The position numbers and the translations under genes were made by a program. Below the pieces are notes generated by a model that saw only the letters and a program-made list of their open reading frames with translations, did no database searches and was not told the DNA's origin. 47,600 bases of DNA. It comes from CAYONZ01 sp964405465. GTDB lineage: Bacteria; Bdellovibrionota; Bdellovibrionia; Bdellovibrionales; JAMPXM01. The first letter of the stretch is position 1. Each line of letters begins with the position of its first letter. Positions 9,415-18,303 of the stretch are shown here, in pieces. The stretch lies in assembly GCA_964405465.1 (NCBI GenBank), contig CAYONZ010000026.1, forward strand, positions 1-47,600, written 5' to 3'.

Positions 9415-10209
9415 CTAAATAGATACTTCGGCTTTGATAGCTGGGTGTGGGTCATATCCGACTAACTGAAAGTCTTCGTATTTAAAGTCGAAAATAGATT
9501 TTACTTCGTGGTTGAGAATCATTCTTGGAAGAGGCCTGGTTTCGCGAGTCAGTTGAAGTCTGGCCTGATCAAGGTGATTTAAATACAAGTGTGCGTCTCC
9601 GAGAGTGTGCACAAATTCCCCGGGAGAATAGCCACAAACTTGTGCCACCATTTGGGTTAATAGAGCGTAGCTTGCAATATTGAAAGGAACTCCCAAAAAA
9701 ATATCGGCACTTCTTTGGTACAGTTGACATGAGAGTTTGCCATCTGCCACGTAGAATTGAAAGAACGCGTGACAGGGCGGAAGCGCCATTTGATCAAGTT
9801 CTCCTGGATTGAAGGCAACAACGAGGTGCCGCCGAGAATCTGGATTTTTTTTAAGCTGATCAATCAGATTTGTGATTTGGTCGAAGGTTTCTCCGTTGGG
9901 TTTTTGCCACGAACGCCATTGTGCTCCGTAGACCCTTCCCAGATTGCCATCAGCATCAGCCCATTCGTCCCAGATCGAAACCTTATTTTCCTTCAAGTAC
10001 CTGATATTGGTCTCCCCCTTAAGAAACCAAAGCAGTTCATGAATGATTGAACGAAGATGGCATTTCTTGGTGGTTACCAGAGGAAATCCCTTCGTCAAAT
10101 CGAATCGCATCTGTGCGCCGAAAACACTCAATGTTCCTGTGCCAGTGCGATCTTGCTTTTTTGTACCATTTGCGAGGACGTGTTGCATAAGGTCGAGGTA
10201 CTGCTGCAT
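9415..10209 (-). CDS. thyA: Thymidylate synthase
   Basis: 264 residues, exactly the usual ThyA length. It methylates dUMP to dTMP using 5,10-methylene-tetrahydrofolate. The catalytic Cys146 is in LPPCHAFFQF. The dUMP-binding arginines are in DRTGTGT (about 20-26) and the DSRRH segment (124-128). The folate-binding C-terminal segment KAEVSI is intact. ATG at 10209 follows GGAG by five bases. It is the first gene of thyA-folA-mutY. The 293-base divergent region to the S1 gene must hold its promoter, which I could not place with confidence. Confidence 0.98.
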   Translation of the reverse strand: MQQYLDLMQHVLANGTKKQDRTGTGTLSVFGAQMRFDLTKGFPLVTTKKCHLRSIIHELLWFLKGETNIRYLKENKVSIWDEWADADGNLGRVYGAQWRSWQKPNGETFDQITNLIDQLKKNPDSRRHLVVAFNPGELDQMALPPCHAFFQFYVADGKLSCQLYQRSADIFLGVPFNIASYALLTQMVAQVCGYSPGEFVHTLGDAHLYLNHLDQARLQLTRETRPLPRMILNHEVKSIFDFKYEDFQLVGYDPHPAIKAEVSI

Positions 10210-10502
10210 TTAAGCTCCATAGTCGATGCACCAATATTTCTGCATCATTTTAAGTGCATTTTTTTAACTTCCTAAATCATCTCACATGCAATGGATTCAG
10301 CCTATGTTGTAGACCCGTAGAATTTGTTATCGTAATCGAGACCCCTGCCGTGAGAAGAGACCATCATAGAGTATTCGCCTAGGGCTTGGTCAACTCACGC
10401 GATGTCGTGTGACAGTACGAATAAAGATTTGGTGGCTAGAGTCATTTTGCTATCGATTTTGGCTAAGATATGCGAAGTTTTGACGATAAAGTGAGGTTAT
10501 CT

Positions 10503-11966
10503 ATGAGCGATTTATTTGATGATGATTTTGGTGATTCCAAAGGCGGCAAAGGAACTGGCCAGGGCAAAGAAAAAAGTCTTTTTGCCGAAATGTTTGAATC
10601 AGCTGAGCAAAATGTAGGCAAACGTTTAAGTACTGGCGACAAAATCAAAGCCGAGATTATTTCAATTTCTAAAGATGAAGTGTTTGTGTCGACTGGCACA
10701 GCTAAAGATGGAATGGTTCACAAGACCGAATTTTTGGACTCCGAGAAAAAATTAACCCACAAGGTGGGTGATGTTGTTGACCTCTATGTCACACAAATCA
10801 AGCCTGAGTATATTTTGTTGTCGCGAAAGATTTCAGCCAAGGCTCAAGGTGAGGATCTGGAAGATGCATTTGATATGATGTTGCCTGTTGAGGGGCGAGT
10901 GACTGAATTGTGTAATGGTGGGCTAAGAGTGCAAATCATGGGCAAAACGGCATTTTGTCCGATCAGCCAAATCGACTCACGATTTGTGCAAAACGCTGAA
11001 GAATACATTGGCAAAAAATTTGAATTTTTGATCACGCAATTTGAGGGTGGTCGCAATATCGTAGTTTCTCGGCGCAAACTATTAGATCAGCAGGCCGAAG
11101 AAAATTCAGTCGCCTTTGCTGAAGATCATAAGATTGGCGATGTGATGAAAGGTGTTGTACGCCGACTTGAAAAATTTGGAGCTTTTGTTGAAGTTGTCCC
11201 TGGTATAGATGGCCTTGTGCATATATCTGAAGTGAGTTGGTCGCGTCTGGCTGACCCAGGCGAGGTTTTAAAAATTGGCGACGAGACAGTTGTTAAAATC
11301 ATCAAAATGGAAGAAGTAGACGGTAAGTTGAAACTTTCACTGTCAATTAAGCAAGCTCAAGATGATCCTTGGTCTGAGGTGGCGCAGAAGTTGGAAACAG
11401 GTAAGATTGTTCAGGGAAAAGTCACTCGATGTGTTCAATTTGGAGCTTTTGTCGAATTGTTCCCAGGTGTCGAGGGATTGATTCCTATGGGCGAAATGAG
11501 TCACACAAAGCGAGTTGTGAAATCTGATGATTTGGTTAAGCCTGGACAAGTGGTAGCGGTACTGATCAAAGACATCAATTCGATGGATAAACGAATTTCA
11601 TTGAGTTTGCGAGATGCCGATGGCGATCCATGGTCGGGAATCGATGCTAAGTTTCCAGTTGGCAAAATTGTAAATGGCGTGGTGACCAAAAAAGAAAAAT
11701 TCGGTCTCTTCGTTGAACTTGAGCCTGGAGTCACAGGCTTGTTTCCTCGGGCCAAGTTCGGTGAGACCGCAAGTCAGATGGATGCCAAAAAAGCAGGAGA
11801 TTCACTGACTGTACAGGTGCTTGATTTGAATTTTGGCGAGCGAAGAATTTCGCTTGGACATCCAGGAGATGTTCCGGATGACTCATGGAAAGGCTTTGCC
11901 GCGAATACTGGGGCCGCATCTGGCTTCAATTCCTTGGCAGCACAGCTGAAGGGCTTGAAAAAGTAA
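10503..11966 (+). CDS. Five-domain S1 RNA-binding protein (RpsA-like)
   Basis: 487 residues from ATG at 10503, chosen over the upstream in-frame ATG (10470) because GTGAGG lies seven bases before it. After an acidic/glycine-rich N-terminus there are five S1 OB-fold domains, roughly 45-112, 128-197, 212-285, 301-371 and 386-455. Domains 3-5 carry the strong KFGAFVE...G.DGL.H.SE pattern; domains 1 and 2 are more diverged. This architecture resembles ribosomal protein S1, which usually has six domains (four in some phyla), so it may be S1 or a second S1-like RNA-binding or translation factor. No symbol is given for that reason. A flavoprotein gene follows after 13 bases. Confidence 0.85.
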   Translation: MSDLFDDDFGDSKGGKGTGQGKEKSLFAEMFESAEQNVGKRLSTGDKIKAEIISISKDEVFVSTGTAKDGMVHKTEFLDSEKKLTHKVGDVVDLYVTQIKPEYILLSRKISAKAQGEDLEDAFDMMLPVEGRVTELCNGGLRVQIMGKTAFCPISQIDSRFVQNAEEYIGKKFEFLITQFEGGRNIVVSRRKLLDQQAEENSVAFAEDHKIGDVMKGVVRRLEKFGAFVEVVPGIDGLVHISEVSWSRLADPGEVLKIGDETVVKIIKMEEVDGKLKLSLSIKQAQDDPWSEVAQKLETGKIVQGKVTRCVQFGAFVELFPGVEGLIPMGEMSHTKRVVKSDDLVKPGQVVAVLIKDINSMDKRISLSLRDADGDPWSGIDAKFPVGKIVNGVVTKKEKFGLFVELEPGVTGLFPRAKFGETASQMDAKKAGDSLTVQVLDLNFGERRISLGHPGDVPDDSWKGFAANTGAASGFNSLAAQLKGLKK

Positions 11967-11979
11967 ATAGGACTTATTT

Positions 11980-13335
11980 ATGAGTCAAAAAAAAGTCATT
12001 GTCGTTGGGGCTGGTATTGCCGGTCTCAGTGCTGCCTGGGAGTTGCAGAAATCAGGCTACCAAGTTGAAGTGCTTGAAAAAGCAGACCAGGTTGGTGGCC
12101 GAATTTCTTCGCAAAATGTAGATGGGTTCGTTTGGGAACGGGGAGCACAGATTTTCTTGTCTGGTTACTCCAATGTCATTTTGCTTCTACGTGAATTCAA
12201 AATGGTTTCTGAAATTCGAAGGCTGAAATCTGAGTTGACCATTGCTTCGCACGGTCGCTTCTATCACTATGCAGATCACTTTCGGAGCTTCCTACAAAGA
12301 CCGGGATTGTTTGGATGGTGGGATGCACTTAAAGTTTTGGCTTTTCGATTGCGATTTCGCGAAGCTCTTTTTCGAAGATCTATTTCAGATCTCTTACTTT
12401 GGCACGATTTTGATCGAGTGTCTTTTGCCAGCATTTTGCGACGCTGGCTAACTCCAAAATTTGTGAACTGTTTGATTGAACCGCAAGTTCTTGGTTTTTT
12501 TTCGGATCGTATCGATTCAGTGTCATCGGCACTGGGAATGATTCTCTCCTCTTTTACAGTTCGGGGATTACAAAATTTTACTCTTCGAGGTGGGCTGCAG
12601 CAGTTGCCGTTAACGATGGCAAAGTCTCTCAATGTCAAATTGGGCCATGTTGTCGAAAAGGTCGAAGCAACTGCACATGGGGTCGTTGTTCAGATTCAAG
12701 GTCAATCCCCGCTTTCGGTGGATTATGTGATACTGGCTGTGCCGGCTCCTCTCGCTCGAAAAATTTTTGTGGGTCCATCTGAAATTGAGCAGAAAGCAAT
12801 GGCTGTCGAGTATGGTGAGTTTGTCATTCGCGGAGCCACTGTTCGTAGCCCGATGTCCTTGCCCCCCGAATTTTTCCAAAGCTATGGCATTTTTGTTGAG
12901 ACCACTCGAGATCGCGTTTTTACTATGTTGGCCCATGAAACCAATACTCATGACATTGAGGAATTGGAAAAGACTCAAGGCTCAGGGGTCGCCAGGAGGG
13001 AAATGCCACCAGAGGGTGATTGTTTCTTCGTGCAAACTATCGATGACAATCGATTTGGTGAGCACACGATTGTCCAATCTAGCTCAGCTCTTTGTGATTT
13101 GTTAGGCCTCGATTCAAAAAGCGTTAAAATTGAATGGCATGAAGCTCGTTGGCCATTGGCCACGAGTCTCGTTCGTCCTGGACGAATCAATATTTTAAAA
13201 AATTACTATGATTCACTCTCAAAACAAAATCGGATTTTTTTGGCTGGGGACTATATGGGTGTTCCGTTGGTCGAAGGTGCGGTTCTGTCTGGCCAAAGAA
13301 GTGCAGCCAAACTCATAGAGATACACTCGTCATAG
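11980..13335 (+). CDS. FAD-dependent protoporphyrinogen-oxidase/amine-oxidase family protein
   Basis: 451 residues. The N-terminal dinucleotide motif VVGAGIAGLSAAWEL (about 7-21) is followed by VLEKADQVGGRISS (about 31-44), and the C-terminus has the FAD-closing motif RIFLAGDYMG...EGAVLSGQRSA. This is the amine-oxidoreductase superfamily that includes oxygen-dependent protoporphyrinogen oxidase (HemY), phytoene desaturases and squalene-type oxidases. Length and overall pattern fit a HemY-type enzyme for haem synthesis, but no other haem gene is nearby, so substrate remains open. ATG follows AGGA by seven bases. It is 13 bases after the S1 gene, suggesting cotranscription, and convergent with queF. 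Confidence 0.82.
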   Translation: MSQKKVIVVGAGIAGLSAAWELQKSGYQVEVLEKADQVGGRISSQNVDGFVWERGAQIFLSGYSNVILLLREFKMVSEIRRLKSELTIASHGRFYHYADHFRSFLQRPGLFGWWDALKVLAFRLRFREALFRRSISDLLLWHDFDRVSFASILRRWLTPKFVNCLIEPQVLGFFSDRIDSVSSALGMILSSFTVRGLQNFTLRGGLQQLPLTMAKSLNVKLGHVVEKVEATAHGVVVQIQGQSPLSVDYVILAVPAPLARKIFVGPSEIEQKAMAVEYGEFVIRGATVRSPMSLPPEFFQSYGIFVETTRDRVFTMLAHETNTHDIEELEKTQGSGVARREMPPEGDCFFVQTIDDNRFGEHTIVQSSSALCDLLGLDSKSVKIEWHEARWPLATSLVRPGRINILKNYYDSLSKQNRIFLAGDYMGVPLVEGAVLSGQRSAAKLIEIHSS

Positions 13336-13375
13336 TCCTTGTCGATTCCTTGAGGCACTTTCTCTTGGATCTCCA

Positions 13376-13891
13376 CTAGTATAGCTTGGAGAGCTCCATC
13401 GAGTATTTTGCCGGGGCATAGTTTGCCATTCTGGTGTCTTTTAAGTTCTGAAAATACTTTTCTTTGCAAGCATAGCTCGCATAGGGATAGATCGCAATTC
13501 CACCGCGTGGAGTGAACTCTCCGACCACTTCGAGATATTTAGGCTTCAAAAGTTGAACTAAGTCATCGCAAATGGTTTGTACACAGTCTTCGTGAAAATC
13601 ACCATGGTTGCGAAAACTAAATAGGTACAATTTAGCTGATTTTGATTCGACCATTTTTTTGTCTGCAATGTAATTGATAAAGATCTTGGCAAAGTCTGGT
13701 TGTTTCGTCTTAGGGCACAGCGAAGTGAATTCAGTGCAAACAAAAGTAGTCCATGCCACCTTATTTGGATTTTTGTTGTCAAAAGCCTCTAAAACCTTTG
13801 GTGCATATGTCGTTGGATATTCGGTGGTTTTTTCGCCAAGAGAAAAAGCTTTGAGTTCCTTGGGGTCACGTGGGGTATTTTTTTTCTTCAT
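13376..13891 (-). CDS. queF: NADPH-dependent preQ0 reductase (type I QueF)
   Basis: 171 residues. It reduces the nitrile of 7-cyano-7-deazaguanine (preQ0) to preQ1 in queuosine tRNA modification. The thioimide-forming Cys59 (FTSLCPKT) and proton donor Asp66 (QPDF) are present, as are the substrate-binding ESKS (82-85) and the FRNHGDFHED stretch (93-102). The single-domain length matches type I (YkvM-like) QueF rather than the long type II. No other que genes are adjacent. The ribosome binding site is weak, and I saw no preQ1 riboswitch upstream. Confidence 0.95.
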   Translation of the reverse strand: MKKKNTPRDPKELKAFSLGEKTTEYPTTYAPKVLEAFDNKNPNKVAWTTFVCTEFTSLCPKTKQPDFAKIFINYIADKKMVESKSAKLYLFSFRNHGDFHEDCVQTICDDLVQLLKPKYLEVVGEFTPRGGIAIYPYASYACKEKYFQNLKDTRMANYAPAKYSMELSKLY

Positions 13892-14103
13892 TCGAACAAC
13901 TTACCCGGAGATGGCTCTAAGGGCAAGCGGAGGCAAATATGGGGGAGCACTCGGTATTTGGGCTTGTTTAGTTTGTGATCGGCATTAGTGCTAGAAATAA
14001 GGCGGAAGCAGCGGCGCATCGAGAGGGAGCAAGTGGGGCGGAACTTTGGAGGTCAGGCAGGAATGCTCTGGACAGGGGGCAAAGAGTTTGTTTAATCGAG
14101 TAT

Positions 14104-15408
14104 ATGGAAATCAAAGATCCTGTTCATGGCCGTATTGAATTGAGCACCAGTGAAGTGCAAGTTTTAGACAATCGTTGTTTTCAGCGCCTACGCGCAATCA
14201 AACAGTTGGGATTTGCAGAGTACAGTTTTCCTGGAGCTGTTCACAATAGATACATTCATTCGCTTGGAGTCATGCATCTCGCTGGCTTGGCATTTGACAA
14301 TATTTTTCGTGACCATGAATTTTCGACTTCAGCTGTGCGCATACGGCTCAGGCAAGTGGTTCGCTTGGCGGCGTTGCTTCATGATATTGGCCATGGTCCA
14401 TTAAGTCACACCACTGAAGAGGTGATGCCCACAGTTGGAGAGGTCAATGTTAAGGCCTATCAATATCGCAAGCCTTCCCGTCGGCCAAAGAACGACGATC
14501 GCGCTTCTCATGAGGATTACACGATTAAGTTCGTCATGGACTCCGATTTGACAGAAGAGCTGCGGGAAAACTTTCCAGATATTGATCCGCTCCATGTGGC
14601 ATGTTTGATCGATAAAAACCTCATTGCGCAAGATGACTTCTTTGTTGATCGCGGAGTAAATTATCGAACAGTTCTGAGTCAAGTGGTCAGCTCAGAGATG
14701 GATGTCGATCGGATGGATTACTTGGGCCGCGATGCCTACTTCTGCGGTACCAACTATGGCAAAGTGGAACTTGAGTGGTTGATTGGCAATCTAACTTTTC
14801 ATGAGGTCCTCGGCGAAGCACATTTAGCTTTAAATCGTCGCGCGATCTACACTTTTGATGATTTTTTAATTTCTCGGCATCACATGTATTTGATGGTTTA
14901 TTTTCATCATAAGTCGATAATTTTCGAAGAGATGCTCATGCGCTATTTGACTTCCGAGGACTGCTCTTACTTTCTTCCTGCCGATCTTGATAAGTATTTA
15001 AAATGCACAGACTACTCGCTGTACGAGCATCTCTCGTCGGTAGAAAATAAGTGGGCTAAACGAATTTCAACCCGTCGGCCGTACCGAATGCTATTTGAAA
15101 TGCACGAAACAGAAAACAACACACTCACGTCGGTGCTTGAACAGGTCTTGCTCAAAGAAGAGATCGATGTGATTCATGCAAATTCGGAAACGCGGTTATC
15201 AAAATACCACACTATTAACCCAGCAGAAAAATCACAGTCTATTTATGTAGTTGATCCGACGGACCCCTTTGAAAAACCAGTGCCAATTGAAAATTGCACG
15301 GGAATTTTTCAGCGTTATGAAGAGACTCGCACCATATCAAGACTCTATGTCGCCGCTGAAGAGTACGAGCGTGCGCGTAAAATCTTGGTGGGATATAAAA
15401 AGACTTAA
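14104..15408 (+). CDS. HD-superfamily phosphohydrolase (SAMHD1/COG1078-like)
   Basis: 434 residues from ATG at 14104. The upstream in-frame extension to 13975 looks non-coding, while MEIKDPVHGRI is the typical start of this family. The metal-binding HD set is intact: His52 in YIHSLGV, His93-Asp94 in LLHDIGHGPLSH, and the distal Asp in SSEMDVDRMDY (about 200). The fold is that of SAMHD1-type dNTP triphosphohydrolases and YwfO-like proteins; the substrate could be a dNTP or other nucleotide. It stands alone, with 212 bases to queF upstream. The ribosome binding site is weak (CGAG four bases before ATG). Confidence 0.88.
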   Translation: MEIKDPVHGRIELSTSEVQVLDNRCFQRLRAIKQLGFAEYSFPGAVHNRYIHSLGVMHLAGLAFDNIFRDHEFSTSAVRIRLRQVVRLAALLHDIGHGPLSHTTEEVMPTVGEVNVKAYQYRKPSRRPKNDDRASHEDYTIKFVMDSDLTEELRENFPDIDPLHVACLIDKNLIAQDDFFVDRGVNYRTVLSQVVSSEMDVDRMDYLGRDAYFCGTNYGKVELEWLIGNLTFHEVLGEAHLALNRRAIYTFDDFLISRHHMYLMVYFHHKSIIFEEMLMRYLTSEDCSYFLPADLDKYLKCTDYSLYEHLSSVENKWAKRISTRRPYRMLFEMHETENNTLTSVLEQVLLKEEIDVIHANSETRLSKYHTINPAEKSQSIYVVDPTDPFEKPVPIENCTGIFQRYEETRTISRLYVAAEEYERARKILVGYKKT

Positions 15409-15523
15409 ATAAAATGAGTATAATAAGTGACAAAACTTTATACCATTTGCGAATGTAGGGTTTCGGGCAATCAAGCAAAAATCAAATTGCACGTCATGCA
15501 TAGAACCTGAGGAGAACACTGTG

Positions 15524-15931
15524 ATGAAATTTGAAGTAGGACAAAAAGCTTCAACGACAAAGACTATTTCTGATCAAGATGTCAGAGACTTTGCACGTCT
15601 TTCAGGGGATCACAATCCCATTCACCTTGATGACCAATATGCTGAAAAGACGCGATTCAAAAAAAGAATCGCACATGGAATGTTGACGGTTTCGTTGATT
15701 TCACAAGTCGCCGGGACGCAATTGCCGGGTCCGGGTTCGATCTATTTGTCGCAGACACTAAAGTTCAAAAATCCAGTTTATATTGGCGACACAATTACAG
15801 CCACATTGGAGATCATCAGTATTCGTTCTGATAAACCAATTATTACACTTAAAACCTGGGCACAGAACCAAAATGGAGATATTTTGGTCGAAGGTGAGGC
15901 CATGGTGTATTACGAGCCGGTTTTAGCTTAA
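15524..15931 (+). CDS. MaoC-family (R)-specific enoyl-CoA hydratase (PhaJ-like)
   Basis: 135 residues with a single hot-dog domain. The hydratase-2 motif is clear: FARLSGDHNPIHLD (about 26-39) holds the catalytic Asp/His pair, followed by KRIAHGMLTVSL. These enzymes convert trans-2-enoyl-CoA to (R)-3-hydroxyacyl-CoA, linking beta-oxidation to polyhydroxyalkanoate or other (R)-acyl pathways. A strong GAGGAG (15509-15514) serves either GTG at 15521 or ATG at 15524; I chose ATG. In this window it could act on crotonyl-CoA made by the glutaryl-CoA dehydrogenase, which is inference. It is convergent with the VanX-like gene. Confidence 0.9.
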   Translation: MKFEVGQKASTTKTISDQDVRDFARLSGDHNPIHLDDQYAEKTRFKKRIAHGMLTVSLISQVAGTQLPGPGSIYLSQTLKFKNPVYIGDTITATLEIISIRSDKPIITLKTWAQNQNGDILVEGEAMVYYEPVLA

Positions 15932-15951
15932 ACTTATCTGCGCCTCAATCC

Positions 15952-16737
15952 TTAGATGACAGCACTTTCAATGTTGCCATAAATGGCGGCAATAGCTTTT
16001 GTGTTGGCACACCATGATTTATCACCGTAGGACCAATGCCACCACTGCAGTGGATTGTTGCTGAATCCAGCGCTTCGAAGGGCCACGGCAAGAGTCTGTC
16101 GATTTCTAAAAATTTCGAGTGAACTTTTATCATCAACAAGTTGGCCCAGCCAATTTGTTGTTCTTGTATCTCTCGTGCCTAGATCAAGTGGGTTTCCAAA
16201 CTGATCGGCAAGAGTCACGTTGATTGCGCCTCCAGTGTTTTGACCAGAGTTTGCAAAATCTAAATCGAGGCGCACATGCTCCGCGATTTTCATTTGTTTT
16301 GTGAATTTTGGGTTGAGGCGCGATATCTGACCAATGTATCTGTTTTGTCGAAATGTTTCGTTGGCATTTGAACGATGGCATTCGAGAATTAAAAGCGAAT
16401 ATTTTTTTAAGAGTGAGTCTTGTGCACTCATCAGCATTTGCCCGATTTTCAAACGCCCGAGCATTTTGTGGTTGGCCAGCAGATCTGATCGCAAAAGATG
16501 AAGACCTGGAAAGTTCGAAGAAAAATCAATTAGTGGGGTTCCATTGTCGATTATTGGGAAATTCACTGGGTGAATTTGTCTTGCGAAAAAGACCCGAAGG
16601 CCTTGAGCAAGCGACAGCAACGCCATGCTCAGGGCCATCGCTGGAGTGAGAATTAGAAATACAACAGGAATAAGCACGAGCAGCCATCCTAGGTAAATCG
16701 GGAGCATCATCGTAGCCAGAAACACCAAGTTTGTCAT
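15952..16737 (-). CDS. Membrane-anchored VanX-like (M15D) protein lacking catalytic residues
   Basis: 261 residues from ATG at 16737 (GGAAGGTGG five bases upstream; a GTG at 16746 is less likely). Two hydrophobic segments fill residues 1-50. The rest matches D-Ala-D-Ala dipeptidases of the VanX/DdpX type: LECHRS (substrate Arg region), the zinc motif region, GNPLDLGT, and NPLQWWHWSYGDKSW. The usual S-x-H-x2-G-x-A-x-D zinc motif reads S-G-Q-N-T-G-G-A-I-N, so zinc His and Asp are replaced (Gln166, Asn173). The catalytic Glu of EWWH is Gln231. Only the last zinc ligand, His234, remains. It is probably not a dipeptidase, perhaps a binding or regulatory pseudoenzyme. The reading frame is intact and otherwise conserved, so it is not simple decay. 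Confidence 0.8.
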   Translation of the reverse strand: MTNLVFLATMMLPIYLGWLLVLIPVVFLILTPAMALSMALLSLAQGLRVFFARQIHPVNFPIIDNGTPLIDFSSNFPGLHLLRSDLLANHKMLGRLKIGQMLMSAQDSLLKKYSLLILECHRSNANETFRQNRYIGQISRLNPKFTKQMKIAEHVRLDLDFANSGQNTGGAINVTLADQFGNPLDLGTRDTRTTNWLGQLVDDKSSLEIFRNRQTLAVALRSAGFSNNPLQWWHWSYGDKSWCANTKAIAAIYGNIESAVI

Positions 16738-17106
16738 ATGTACCACCTTCCATCTATTTCATGGTCGAAGGCATTCAATGCATATACAAACTAAATATAT
16801 TTATATGCAAAAGTTTGTGTTCATATCGGCTCTGCTTGGTTAGGAGTTCGAATTTTTTAGAGCTTGGAAGTTATCACCATCTGTGCATCTTCATTCTACC
16901 GTTGATTTTCATAAATGATTCGACGTACGCTGTGGAACTTTTTTGCAAGTTGCCGAAGATGGGCATGCCGTATCCAGTTTCCATTGGTGTGGTTGGAGGT
17001 GACAACGGGCCAAATGCATTGGCTTCGATCTTAAATACCTTCTCGCATTCATGTTTCGTTTCTTGGCATATCGGACCCAAGCATGTCGTTTGCAATCGAG
17101 AGCACC
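16738..17106. other. Divergent intergenic region between VanX-like gene and exported protein
   Basis: 369 bases, A/T-rich in the first 120. It must hold promoters for both flanking genes, but none is clear enough to place. The only coding possibility is a plus-strand frame described as a separate low-confidence entry. Confidence 0.5.
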
Positions 17107-17123
17107 ATGTTTCGATTTTTTAA
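16761..17123 (+). CDS. Possible small exported protein (doubtful)
   Basis: An open frame of up to 121 residues. Its second half looks signal-peptide-like: a hydrophobic stretch LCIFILPLIFIN followed by DSTYA|VE, then a short mature part with three cysteines. It overlaps the start of the next gene by 17 bases, which would allow coupling. Against it: no ribosome binding site before the ATG at 16761, and any start closer to the hydrophobic stretch would have to be TTG or rarer. It may be a relic. Confidence 0.25.
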   Translation: MVEGIQCIYKLNIFICKSLCSYRLCLVRSSNFLELGSYHHLCIFILPLIFINDSTYAVELFCKLPKMGMPYPVSIGVVGGDNGPNALASILNTFSHSCFVSWHIGPKHVVCNREHHVSIF

Positions 17124-18261
17124 GATCTTTTGCCTTTGTCTTGTGTTGGGTTTTTTAAGAGTCGAACTGGCATTTTCGAGTTCTTCCGAATATGAGCTTG
17201 ATCCAAAATTTGGTATTGAAAACGAGCTCCGGGATCCACTTTCTCGCGGCGTATTTTGGACAACGAATCCACTTGTAGTTTCCTTGTTGGCCCAAGCGGC
17301 GTACACATATATGGACCCAGTCCAAGCATTGCAGCACCCAACATGGGTAATAACTGAAGTGTTGCCGCGAGCAGTGATATTTTCGGGTGTTGCGATGATT
17401 CCCCCATCATGGTTGAAGCGCAAAGTTATTCAAAAAATTTTGGATGAGAAGAGTAGAAACTTAGAGAATGACAACTCAGAATTTCAGATTGATGGTGACA
17501 GGTTGATCAACAAGAGAACCGGATTTTGGTTGCGATATACCTATGATTTTTGGGTTGTAGAAATCACTTCGAGGCCAGGCCGGCTGAGTGATTTTCAAGG
17601 CAATGTCGAACTTTTAGAATCGGTGATGTTTAGCCCGAAAAAAAATCGTGGGCTCAGTCCTGCTCGTCTTTTCGCCGCTGGACATATCCATATGGATTTA
17701 GAAACCGGCTTTCGTGGAAACGCACAGCTGTTTCGCGATTTCATCGTCGATTTGTTGAATCATCCAAGTCTGCTTCAAGGGCCATTGAATGGCGATAAAG
17801 CGACCTCTCAGAGTCCTGAATCTTACATGCAGGGGATTCGATCTGTCATTCGCGACTTTGACTCTGGTATTTATGCGACAATAGAAGAATTGGTTGAGGC
17901 CCTTCAATCTGCGGGCTTGTCTCGCCATTTTTCAGGCGCCACCTCGGTGTTTCCGACAAACAAAGGAACGCTTGAACTGCGCTTTTTAAAATCGCAAAAG
18001 AGTAGTCAGCACTTGCTGGCATTGTTGACGCTCTTTAAGGCTCGATTGAATTACATCGCAAAAAATCCTGGGCAGAAGTTGCGTGATGATTTGAACTGGC
18101 GACAGTGGCCGGTGTCTTCATATCGTGAGCTTCAGCAATATGTTGAACAAACTGGGTTAGATTGGGCATCTTATCGCCAAATGTTACCTCGTTGGTTTAG
18201 GTGGGTCACAGAGCCAGTGCTTGCTATGCAAAAATGGCAATGTAAGAGCATTGTGGAGTGA
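17107..18261 (+). CDS. Exported protein, possibly amidoligase-like
   Basis: 384 residues from ATG at 17107, chosen because GAGAG lies four bases upstream and a signal peptide (about 1-25, cleavage near ELAFS) follows directly. Conserved-looking islands are VVEITSRPGRL (about 152-162), FAAGHIHMDL (about 195-204) and GTLELRFLKS (about 294-303). That order, an E-containing strand, a G-x-H-x-H strand and an E-x-R-x-L strand, resembles amidoligase/glutamate-cysteine-ligase type folds (Amidoligase_2). The match is by eye only, and export would be odd for an ATP-using ligase. It lies next to a VanX-like wall-related gene. Product unknown; treat the fold as a hypothesis. Confidence 0.6.
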   Translation: MFRFFKIFCLCLVLGFLRVELAFSSSSEYELDPKFGIENELRDPLSRGVFWTTNPLVVSLLAQAAYTYMDPVQALQHPTWVITEVLPRAVIFSGVAMIPPSWLKRKVIQKILDEKSRNLENDNSEFQIDGDRLINKRTGFWLRYTYDFWVVEITSRPGRLSDFQGNVELLESVMFSPKKNRGLSPARLFAAGHIHMDLETGFRGNAQLFRDFIVDLLNHPSLLQGPLNGDKATSQSPESYMQGIRSVIRDFDSGIYATIEELVEALQSAGLSRHFSGATSVFPTNKGTLELRFLKSQKSSQHLLALLTLFKARLNYIAKNPGQKLRDDLNWRQWPVSSYRELQQYVEQTGLDWASYRQMLPRWFRWVTEPVLAMQKWQCKSIVE

Positions 18262-18287
18262 GAGAGATTCTTGCTTGAACCTCTCTC
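18260..18287. terminator. Stem-loop between convergent genes
   Basis: GAGAGAG (18260-18266) pairs with CTCTCTC (18281-18287) across a 14-base loop, overlapping the stop codon of the upstream gene. It lies between two convergent genes and is followed by A/T-rich sequence without a clean T run. A bidirectional terminator is likely but unproven. Confidence 0.45.
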
Positions 18288-18303
18288 GATAACTAAATTT
18301 AAA

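Noticed and set aside
13892..14103. preQ1 riboswitch before queF
   Set aside because: An AAACTAA-like tail occurs, but no GAGG...CCTC stem with the ACACC loop is present, so the preQ1-I pattern fails.
13975..14103. 43-residue N-terminal extension of the HD phosphohydrolase
   Set aside because: Composition is unlike coding sequence here, and the conserved family start MEIKDPVHG lies at 14104.
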